Of a DNA stretch of 64,000 bases, positions 45,017 to 55,288 are shown piece after piece; position 1 is the first letter of the stretch; the number at the start of each line of letters is the position of its first letter. Both the position numbers and the translations under genes were made by a program. The stretch is from Toxoplasma gondii ME49 (lineage: Eukaryota; Apicomplexa; Conoidasida; Eucoccidiorida; Sarcocystidae). The notes beneath the pieces were generated by a model. It saw only the letters and a list, made by a program, of their open reading frames with translations. It was not told the DNA's origin and ran no database searches. Location of the stretch: positions 6,038,212 through 6,102,211 of the forward strand of contig NC_031478.1 of assembly GCF_000006565.2 (NCBI RefSeq), written 5' to 3'.

Positions 45017-48000
45017 GGCGCGAGACAGCGAGAGGGGAGAGACGTTCTTCCAGAAACTGGAGAGACAGAACGGCCCAGAGGAAGACCCTCTGTTCGAGAA
45101 CAAGAACCCCCGCTGAAAGGAAGAAGCGAAGGCAACGAATCGAAGAACGAATCGAAGAGCAGAAGGGAACCAAGTGGAGACGCGAGAAAGACTGAGAAGG
45201 AAGCACAGAGAGTGGTATTGTGTGCAGCAGGTGGAAAAGTTGAAACCATCATGCGTCCTCAGGTGTTGTTTTTCCTTCTCTTTTTTCCTGGCATCGCCGT
45301 GTCATACACATGCGTGGTATTGTTCTGGATATTTTTGGGTTTCTGCATAAGTTCACGCATCGTACACTGGGAAGTATCTTCTTCTTTGCAGAAGTGGAGG
45401 CCTTTGGGGACTTCAGAGCACAGCGCTTCTCGCCCTTCGTGTCTGTACATCCCACCGTTTTCGCACGTGAAAAACGACTCAAAGAGGCTGAAAAGATCTT
45501 CGTTGGACAGATTTCCTCGTCCGATCTCTTCGGGTGTACACACACCTCTGCAGTAGCGCGCCGCCTCTTTCTCCAGAAGACGCAGCAGGGATCTCCTGGT
45601 TATCACTTGAAGAACGAGAGGCGCTGCCCGTGAGGAAACAAAGGCAATGAGGGAACGCGGTGTCGACTTCCTCGATGAAGTCGCTGCTCATTTTCCCCTT
45701 CGAGCTCAGATGTCTCCACCCAGTGTGCTGTTACACAAATCCGTACTTCTTGTAAAGAGACACACCAAAGAAATGGATAGAAATGAGTGTACATGGACAA
45801 CACCAAACATTTGGCTTTGCTGAGTTTACCGATCCTTACAGACCCACATGCACCCGCCTCTGCTGCTCTCTGTGTGGAACTTCGCCTCGAGAGAAAAACG
45901 AAGCGAAGCAGCAGACCCGGACGTTTTCTCCTCGTTCGCTCCGGTGTACTTGGCTGACTTCAGTGGAGGGACGAGTCTTGGTTTTTTAACTCGCGAGTCC
46001 TTTCTCGTCTAGCGACAAACATCTAGATGGAGGAGTAGCACTAGGGTGGTGGCAACTTAACTTCGGCATGCGACAGATAAATCTCTCTCGCACTGTTGTT
46101 CATTTCAACACACATAACCTGAGTGAGGATCGTCTGACGGGAGCTACAGCGATGGACCTACCACGCTCGGATGCCTGTTTAGTTTCGTCTCGCTTTCTCC
46201 GGTGCTACGTACAGACGCCTCACCATCTGGAACGAACAAAGAGTACCTAGTAGTACACTAAGACGGCCTGTCTCTGAACATCAACATCTGAAGCTGTCAA
46301 GGCCACAGTAGAACCATAGAGAGAGCGGATGCATATAGCGACATACACAGGCTCCTCCTGTATATAATACGTAAGATGAATATACAGCACTGGAATCTTA
46401 TTCAGTCGAATCTGAAGATCCGCCAGCTGCGCATACACCTGATTTCGAGCAGAATCTCCGTCGACCGGAAGGTTTTTGCCTCGAGGCGCGAAGGTCTTTT
46501 CTCGCGAGCTCATTCTTCGTTTCTCATTCCTCCGCTCCAGATTCCCCCTGCTCACTTCTCGTTTGGCATTTCTCGTTTGGCATTTCTGCGTCCCTGTGAG
46601 TGAATTCTTCGCATTTCTCTCCCTTGGAGATTCCTCTCAGGCGCCGATTTAGAACAAAACACTGCCTTTCGTCCAGCCTCTAGTTCCTGCGCACATCCAT
46701 CTTCTTTGCTTGCACGGCGAATCCTCCTCGCGGTCGTATCGGTCTTCGTTGCTCGCCGCGCCGCCTCTGGGCATGGTCTGCTGTGGTTTCTGATTCCTCC
46801 GCGACGTTCTTTTCGACTTTTCCGTGATTCAGAGAACTCTCCCTTTTCGTTTCCTCGCTTCGCGGCGCGCAGAACCGGCAAGTTCAGGGAGGAGGCGGTG
46901 GCGAGTGCTCGGGAGACGGCCGAGAGAAGGGAAAAAGCTGCGAGTTGTGCTCACCGCGCGGGTGGTGTGTATGTACACCGCGCTGTTTCGAGATCGGCGA
47001 CCGCGTTTCGCGTTCTCCCGTCTTTTCGGATTTTTCCTCGCCCTCGCTCGGCCGAAGGAGTGCGTTTTCCGTTTCTCAGCGCCTCGTTTTGTCCCTTTTT
47101 CTTGTTCGTCGTCCAGCTTCTCTCCTGGCACTTCTCCTCGCCGGCATCTCTCGGTCTCGCTGGGCGCTGGGGGCGTCACTTCTGCCTTCTCGAGATTCAG
47201 GTGTACCTACACTCTCCTCCGCGGCGACAGGGTGACTCGCGTAATACTTCGCACGCGCTCCTGTCGCGTTGTCTGTCGACCTGACTCGCTCTGCTTTCCT
47301 TTCGGTGCGGGCCAAACTGGTTTTTGCGCCTTTTCTCAAGTCAGTCGACCCCGAGAGCGCCTCTCCTTTTCCTGCGAAAAAGAGTCGCGAGGAACGGCTC
47401 CCGAGCTCCCTCGTTTCCTCCAGACCTCGTGCGCAGGCAGTCAGAGTTGGTTTTCCGTTTGATGACGTTCCTCGGCCTCTCCTCTCCACTGCGACACAGT
47501 CTGAAACTCCTTTCTTCCCGACAGTCACCGCTTCCGTGTGCTCTCTCCCTTTTCTGAGGACGTCTGCTCACCCGTTCCGCCGTTCGTCGAGTGTACGTAC
47601 ACCTCTCTCACCGAGTGATACCGGGTGATCCAGCCACCGTCTCCCTGTTTGTGTACAGACGCGTTCTTTTACTGCCCTGCCTGCAGCTTTTCGTTCGTTC
47701 TTCCCAATCGTATCGCGGGGTGCCGCGTCGCTGGCGACCCTGCTTCGTCTGCGTTGTCGATCCGTCCTCTTTCGACTACTTTCTGTTTCGACACCTTGCC
47801 GCTCTTCCAAAGAAAGACCCTCTCTCTGTGTCGCACCCGGACTCTGCGTCTTGCCGCGCAGCACCGAGAAACACAGTTTCCTCTGTCGCCGTCCGCGGCC
47901 TCCGCTCCAGGCAAAGAGGTCTTCTCCGCAAGTCCTGTGTGAGCGTGCGGTGGATGTACACCCGAGTGTTTGCCGCGGTCGACACGGCGCGGGGTCCGGA

Positions 48001-48035
48001 TTAATCCTCTTCGTCTTCCACTCTCTTTCACCAAA
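45017..48035. other. Intergenic region, RABGGTA to epsin-like gene
   Basis: Holds the RABGGTA 3' UTR (and possibly a missed last exon near 45200-45560) and the epsin promoter and 5' UTR. Three or four GTGT-n-ACAC inverted repeats cluster here (45533-45547, 46964-46979, about 47200-47213, 47591-47602). The direct repeat TCTCGTTTGGCATTTC occurs twice at about 46556-46587. No supported gene. Confidence 0.55.
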
Positions 48036-48492
48036 ATGTCGTCACTTTTCTCCCAAGAAAAAATCGACAAGCTCGCAGACAAGCTGGGCGTCTTCGTCTC
48101 CGTCGCCAGCGAGAAGGTCAAGGAAGTCACTGAGAAAACGTAAGTCTGAGGAGAAAAGTCTCTCGAGCCGTCTTCTTTTGTCGGAGAATAACACCGAAAC
48201 AATGTTCCTCTGTTCTCTGCAAATGACAACTCGTCTACCTTCCAGTCGCACATCTATGAGCAACGAGAGACATACAGACAGAACTCGACTTCTCATCTAT
48301 ATCTATCTATCTACGTATATTTCGATAGCTATGTATCTAAATCTATCTATTAGTATATCTATCTATCTGTCTCTCTATCTATCTGTCTCTGTATATAGCG
48401 GTCTATTCTGTGGCCGGTTTGATGAAGGAAACTCGTTCTACACATGCCTCCTAACCGCACAATCGTGTGTTTATTTATTTATTTATCTATAC

Positions 48493-48523
<31 letters not shown>

Positions 48524-50930
48524 TCTGGTGCAGCTACTGTCGTTTGTGTTGCGATGCTGGATATGAGGCTCTTTTTCACTTGTTTGTGTTGGACCTTCGG
48601 CATTCATTTTTTTCGGCGTTCGTCTTTTCACAGGCTGAGCAAAGACAGCCCCCTGGAGAAGAATCTGAAGGAGGCGACGAGTGACAAAAACTGGGGATGT
48701 CCGACCACGATTTTGAGCGAAATTGCGAGATGTTCCTTCAACTGGTAGGCGCGGGAACGCGCTCGTCCTCTGTTGTCCTCTGTGCTTTTCAGCTGTCTAA
48801 CGAGTCTTGCCAGTTCGAAGGCGAAGGCTGTTTTGAATCGTTTGAATCAGCTTTGGACGTCGCGACACTCCACACAGAAGTGGAGATCTCTGTTCCACGC
48901 GCCCCTCTGCGTTGACCGACTTGGAAGAAGGGTGGAGAGACTCTCTCTGTGCCGACAGAGAACGGTCCTTCTCTCTGATCGCGTCTTGAAATTTCGAAGA
49001 ACTCTTCTTGTGTCAAGCACTTTCCTCCTTTTCTTCTCTCTTTTTCTGTTTCCCTGTTTCTTCTCTTCTCCTCGCGTCTCTTCTCAGTCTCTTACCTGCG
49101 CGTTTCTCTCCTCTTTTCGCGCCCGCTCTTACTCTCGTTCTCGTTGTCCCTCCTCTCTTCCTCTCGCTTGTTCTCTGTCGTACGCTGTGCTCTCTTTCTT
49201 TGCGAGCGTCTCTCGCGTTCAGGCTCCTTTTCTCGTTCTCCGTCATCCAGGTTCTGCACCGTCCTCAAGAGTTGGCTGTGGAGTTTTCCTTGGGGGCATG
49301 AACGGGACGGGGTGTCTGGACACCGCGCGCTTCCTTTCTGAATGCTTTTGCAGCACGGACTACTTGCAGATTATGAAGTTCCTGTGGACAGCGTTGTCGG
49401 AGCCTCCGAAGAAGTGGAGAAGAATCTACAAGGTGCGGATCTGGAGAATTTCGCAGAGGAAAGTTGTCTCTCCACAAGAGACGCCCTGTTTCTTCTTCTT
49501 CTTTTGCGATCTTCTGTCGTGAAACCGCAGGACCGCAAGGAGGTCTCCCGTCACCGTCTCCAGGTTCTTCTGTGGCTTTCAGTGCTCTCCTGTTGCGTGC
49601 GTCGATGATTGATGACTCTTGGAGCTTTACCAAGCCCTGCAGACTTCACGGGCGCGAGCGCTCCGGTGGTGTGGTTCGCGGACATCCAGAAATATTGGTT
49701 CTGTGTCTCCTGAATGAGTCTACCTGACACGGAGGCCTCTGTCGACCTCTGTGCTTCTTCTCAGCTCCGTTTCTTTCCTTTCTTGTCTCCTGATAAGCCG
49801 AGCAAAGGGTAAAAGAGTGCGTTCACCACAACTGGGCTTCTTTCGAAAAGACACTTGTCGCAAGTGCGTCTGTCTCTTCGCCGTTGAATCGACCTTCTCT
49901 CGAATGGCGTGTCTGAAGCCGTTTTTTTCAGTTGCTGTCGCATCCTGTTCTCCGGTTTTTCTCTTGTTTCTTCTCCGAGGAGAGACCTCTTCGGCGTCGT
50001 TTTGTCCGGAGTCGCGAGAACCGCTTCGTCATTTCATGTCGAGTAACTTTGCTCTTTTGCAGGCTCTGACGTTGCTCGAGTATCTTCTGAAGAACGGCTG
50101 CGAACGAGTTGTCGAGGAAACGAGAGAAAACCAGTTCGCGCTCCGCGTTCTTCAGCAGTTCAGCTTCACGGAGGAAGGTCGAGACAAGGGAGCAGGAAGT
50201 GCGTACCCTTGACTTTTCACTTTTTACCTCTTGTCGTTTGACAAACAGAAGAGAGAATGCTGCTGCAGCAGTTAGTTTTCCACGGAAACTACGCGTAGCA
50301 GATGGAGAGCCGATACCTCTCGTGTTAAAACGGCGAGAGAGACAGTCTTCAGAGGCTATCGTATGGTCGGTACCGTCGTCCAGGACGAGTCGCATCTGCA
50401 GCAGGACCGTTTATAAGGCTCTTCCAGGAATGCGGATTCCTCCTTTGACTCGCGATTTGCAGTCAGGAGATATCTCTGCTTCCCGTCCCGCTCCTGCCGC
50501 GCGTCCGTCGCCGCTGGCAGCGAGTCCTTCTCGTCGTCCTTCTCTGCTTTCGTTCTCGCTCACCCGTTCCTCGTTTATCTCCAACTGTGTCGCCTCGTTT
50601 CTGTCGGCGGCGGTGCACTGTCGCCTTTCATTTGAGAAGCGCACAGATGCAACAAGAAAAAACTCTCTTCTTTCTTCCACATCGCTACACTCACTGCATG
50701 CACAGGAGTCCACGACTCTGCTTCGTATCTGCATTGCAGAGAGTCGGATTTCTTCGCTCTGAACGCAATGTCCTTTTCCTTTGTTCCTGCAGTTCGCGAA
50801 AAAGCGAAGCTCGTCTGTCGGCTTGCCTTTGACCCGGAGCTGCTCAAGGAGGAACGAGAGACAGCCCAGAAAAACAGGAACAAGGTAACTTTTCGAGTCT
50901 CGCCAGATATTCGTATACATATACATACAC

Positions 50931-50966
<36 letters not shown>

Positions 50967-51215
50967 CTGTATAGGGCACCGTTGCGTGAGCATTTAGGCG
51001 GGAGATGTCGTTTTCCTTTTACCATTTTTGTTCACCTGGTGAAATCCACGTTCCGCGTTTTTCCACAGAGCGAACTAACCGCGTAGGTCACGTCTCTCCC
51101 ATGTACCTCTGGACGGCCCGACTTCACCTTCACCTTCTTTTCCAAAATACACACACCCCTTCATCCTTCCAACCTACAAATATGTATGTATATGTGTGCA
51201 CTACTCGTATGCATG

Positions 51216-51247
<32 letters not shown>

Positions 51248-54200
51248 TATGTGTATGTGTGAATGAGTTTGTGTGAGAAGGGGAAGTTCGCGAGAGAGAG
51301 GTCAGTGCAGAGAGGATCATGCAGAGACACCCCGCCATGGGGTTCGTTGCGCCTGTTTTTTCAGTTTGTGGGGATTGGCGCGCGCGGCGAGCGGACCGGT
51401 TCGGGATTTTCTGCGTCAGGGCCGTCCAGTTCTTTCTCGAGTTCCTCTGCCTCCTTCTCCTCCTTCTCGTCGAGCGGCCTGAACTCGCTAGGCACACGTA
51501 TGCGCGCCGGCGAACTCCACACGGCAGGGCGTCCCTTCGGTGCTGCGCGCCCTGGAGCGCTCAGCCCTGCAGCTTCCAAGAGTCGAGACGAACGCCAGAG
51601 GTGAGAACAGAGAGAAAAGAGAGAGGAAGAAAGACAAGGGAGAACAGAGAGAAAAGAGAGGAAGAAAGACAAGGGGGAGGCGCATGGTGTGGAGCAAACG
51701 ACTTCTTGCACTCGCTCGCGTTCCTTGTTTCTTCTCTCCCGCGGGTCTCTCCTGCGGTCTTCTCGCTGTCAACGCCTTTCCTCTTTCTTCTCTCCTGTCT
51801 GTGTTCTCGCCTCTCTCTCCTCTGTCTTCTGTCTCTCCTTTACTCGCCACATGCGTCTGTCTGCTGGTCGCGCAGCCCGGCCAATTTCCACCGAGGCGAG
51901 ACGGAGGACAGCCGCAGCAGCGACCGTCGCGCGTCGCCGGCCGGGAAGCACGCGCATGCAAGCAAAAGTCGCGAGGAGGAGAAGAAAGAGCGAAAGAAGG
52001 GGACCAGCAAGAAGAAAGAAGACAAGGAGGAGACAGAAAAGAATCGACGCAGACACCGAAGCAACGAACAAATCACGTACGCCGCCACCGGGAAAAACGC
52101 CTGTACACAGATGTGCAAATACACGCACATGTACAAACATACATCCAGACACACACACACACATATATATATATGTATATATATACATATATATATGTAT
52201 ATATGTATATATGTATACATATTTATGCATGTAGGGTTGCAGGGGTCTTCTTGTGCTTGTTACCTCTTGGATGCTTCTGAGATGACACTTGAAGACACGC
52301 TGTATTTCCTTCTCTCCTTGCTTCGCACGCGAATTCGCCTGCGTCGTGGGGTGCATGCGTTTTATCATGTTCAGACCCAGCGACGACTTGCTGGCACTTG
52401 ATGAGCCTCCGAGCTCGTCGCGTCCCGAAGGCGGAAGCGCCGCGCCTGCCTTCCCCACAGATTCTCTCTTTGGAAATGGTAGGGACTTTTCGAGTGTGCT
52501 CTGGAAAGAATAGCGGAATGCCCGTGAGACGTGATGGATCCGAGAAATAGAGGAGAACTCTGTCTTCCCCTTCGATTTCCTGGACGCTTGTGTGACTCGT
52601 CGAGAGTAACCTCAAGTGGACAGCTTCTTCGCGTTCTCGCGAGTCCGCCATGTTCCACTCTGTCGCTCTCTCTTCGTCTCTCCATGCATCTCCCGCTTTC
52701 TCCCTCTCTGCATGCATTTATAGCTACCTGTATCTGTGTAGCTCTCGCTATACGTCGATGTCTCTCGCTCGATCTGCTTCTTTCTCTTTCTCCAAATCTC
52801 TCTTCGTTGGTTGCTGTCGCTCTGCTTCGTTTCGTCTCGACTTGCGCCGGAATCCAGTACGGAGAGGAGACCGTGGGGATTCGAAAGAACTTCCGAGATG
52901 AGTGCGTTGTGAAGGAACTGCACACAAAGGCCCTTTTATGCAGTTCGGTCCGGTGTCACTACACTCGAATGACTTGGCTACATTATGTTTGCATGCTCTT
53001 CACTGTGGACGTAGTTTCTTTCTTCGTGCTTTTCCTCTGCACGAAGGACACAAGTCGCGTTCTCAGCTGTTTTCTCTGCCTTCAGTGTACCCCCCTTTCT
53101 TCTCGGCTGTCAGTGTAGTCATCTTCTTTTCGAACTTTTTTTTGCAGATGACAACTGGGGGAACTTCACGGCAGCGCCTGCGGCTGCATGCCCGCCGTCG
53201 GGCAGCAGAGGCAACGCGTTGCCGCCGGAGTTGTTTCCTTCTTCCTTGTCTTCTGCAAATCCGTGGAGCAACCCAACTGTCAACGGCGCCAGCAACGGCG
53301 GCACTGCAACCGACTTCTTTGGCAGTTTCCAAGCGGCGCCGCAGCCGGCGACGACTGGGGTACGCGCTGCGATTTCTCTGTGTCGAAGAAAACGCTTCGG
53401 GCGTTCTCCTTCGGTGTATGTGCGCCCCAGACGGAGCTTCGTGCCTTCTTCCGTTTCCTTCTTTTCGTGAAGCTTCGCTCTTCTTCTGCGTTTTTTTCGA
53501 GGTCTCTCTCTGTGCAGCTCAAGGCAGACTCAGTGCAGAGGAGTCAATTTTTTCGAAAGAAGAGCTCGAGTTCCCGGAGCGAAACGACAGCTGGTTTCTT
53601 CGTGAACCTCGTTCTCTCCTTCTCAGACGTTAATTGCTCTCCCCAAAGACTGTGTCCTTGTTCGCCTCCGTTCTGCAGGTTGCATCTGCTGCTTCTGCCA
53701 AGTCCGTAGACTTTTTCGCTGAGGCGTCACAGCCGCCGCCAGCTGCGGACAGAAATCCCTTTGCCTCAGCAGCGCCCTCGACTGCCTCCCAGGCTCCGAA
53801 GGAAGGTGAGTGAGATCTTGCATGCGGAGAACTGTTAGCAGCGAATAGGTGAACGCAAAGGTGGAGTTATGTGCTCGTGCCTGCATGTGTCCAGCAGGGG
53901 CGCGGGAGGTAAGAAGTCCAGTTCAGGCCCAGCAGGAGCAGTTGCGCTCTGGAGGACTCGTTAGGACCGCTTCCACGTCTCGATTGTGCACCTGTTTTCT
54001 GTATCCCCTGTCTGTCTAAAGAGACCGGGATCTGCAAACTGTAGGTCCGTCTCTTCGAAAGGTTTTCCGAACCCTGTTAGGAGGCTGGAAGCCGCGGGTG
54101 AAAGTGCATGCGCTGCGCGGAAAGATCTCGGATGTTGCGAGTCTTTGGTGTGACTCTCCAGGCTTCTTCGCCGATTCGAGATTCGCCATGGTGAACATAA

Positions 54201-54688
54201 ACCTCACAGACGCCGGGACACAAGCGCGAACGCAGCCGGCAGCCGGCGCGGCCTTCGGGGGTGTCGCGGCTCCAGCCTTCGCTGTCTCTGGCCCCGGTAA
54301 GGAAAGGAGCTGCATTTTCTACGAGGAAGAATTCAAAAAAGGAAATTTTATTCTAGGACGAAACTCCCGTTGTGTACAAGGGAAACAATATCCTTTCAAG
54401 AAAAAAAATTCCATTCAAGATCGCCCTCACCTCATTCTGCGCGTGGACGCGTCGGTGTTGTCGATTACACGTACATGATACATAGAGCGAAACCGATGAT
54501 CTGGAGGCTGTGGGAACTGCAGAGGAGACTCAATGAGGCATCGAAGCAACAATTCGAATGAACTGAGTAAATCCTACAGGGCGGAACTGTCTCCGTCGAC
54601 GACTTGTTGTGCAGTCCTTGACTGCCCGTAAGGCATTCGGCGCCTTGTTCCACTGTGGTCTTCTCTCAGTCTTTCGACCTTCCCTCTG

Positions 54689-54722
<34 letters not shown>

Positions 54723-55288
54723 AAGGCATCTACAAATATATGTGCCTACCTGTATACCTGTGTATCAGTCCATCTTTCTAGCTGTCTATGCATGTCTGAT
54801 TGTTTGTGCATCTGTGTCTCTCGACGTCGATGACCTCATAGACGTCTACCTGTTTGTGTTTGTACCTTCGCGCATAAGTGCCTCTCGAGATTTCCGACTT
54901 TTCCCTGTCTTTTCTCTCAGGTTTGAATGCAAATCGCGCACCCCCGCCGACGGGGTTCGGCGACGCTGGAGCTTCTCCCGCTGTCGCAGCGCCTGCGTTT
55001 TCCACCGCTTCGGCGCCAGGCGCTTTCCCTCCGGCGGCTGCGGGACCGTTTTGCGGCCAGGCCGCTTCTGTTCATATGGGCAATGCCGCGGCGTCGCAGC
55101 CGAGTTTTCCGCAGCAGCCGACCCCCCCACAAGGAGGCGGCGTTTCTGCCTTTCCACCAGCCTTCGGGGCCTTCCAGGCGGCGCCCGCGTTTGGAGCCCT
55201 AGGCAGCGGTGTGCCGAGTGCGGGTGGCGTCGGCGGCGCGGCACTCTTTTCTCAGTTCCCCGGATCTCCTGCTACGACGGGGTTCTGA
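48036..55288 (+). CDS. EPSL: ENTH-domain epsin-like clathrin adaptor
   Basis: Epsins bind phosphoinositides through ENTH and recruit clathrin and adaptors. In T. gondii an epsin-like protein is reported with the AP-1 complex at the trans-Golgi. Twelve exons: 48036-48139, 48634-48744, 49354-49432, 50063-50198, 50793-50884, 51365-51600, 51876-52076, 52375-52478, 53148-53359, 53679-53805, 54162-54296, 54921-55288. All phases close to 634 aa. The ENTH domain (about 1-175) reads in order LEKNLKEATSDKNWGCPTTI, LSEIARCSFNCTDYLQIMKF, KKWRRIYKALTLLEYLLKNG, FTEEGRDKGAGIREKAK, then NKFVGIGARGER. Next come a Ser-rich stretch and a Lys/Glu-rich basic exon. The tail has short peptide motifs: DDLLALDEPP, DDNWGNF, DFFGSF, DFFAEA, one NPF (53754-53762), and an Ala/Pro/Gly-rich end. 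The start context CCAAAATGTC is near the Toxoplasma consensus. ENTH identity is very strong; EpsL orthology is likely. Confidence 0.92.
48293..48526. repeat. CTAT-type and TA microsatellites in epsin intron 1
   Basis: (ATCT)n repeats at about 48293-48400 and a (TA)n block at about 48483-48524, both in the 494-base first intron. Confidence 0.8.
50916..51243. repeat. AT microsatellites in epsin intron 5
   Basis: Two (TA)n blocks, at about 50916-50968 and 51214-51243, in the intron between exons ending 50884 and starting 51365. Confidence 0.8.
51604..51675. repeat. Tandem duplication at start of epsin intron 6
   Basis: A 37-base purine-rich unit (51604-51640) is followed directly by a 35-base copy (51641-51675) that lacks one GA step. 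The array starts three bases after the GTG of the donor at 51601. Confidence 0.88.
52158..52222. repeat. CA/TA microsatellite in epsin intron 7
   Basis: (CA)n passing into TATG/TA repeats in the intron between 52076 and 52375. Confidence 0.8.
54693..54723. repeat. AT microsatellite in epsin intron 11
   Basis: Simple (TA)n run within the last intron (54297-54920). Confidence 0.8.

Noticed and set aside
45228..45560. Possible further RABGGTA exon (open frame with RPQVLFFLLFFPG and later SLYIPPF-like text)
   Set aside because: Phase from 45016 is closed by a stop, and the residues do not look like LRR; more likely 3' UTR, though a missed exon cannot be excluded.
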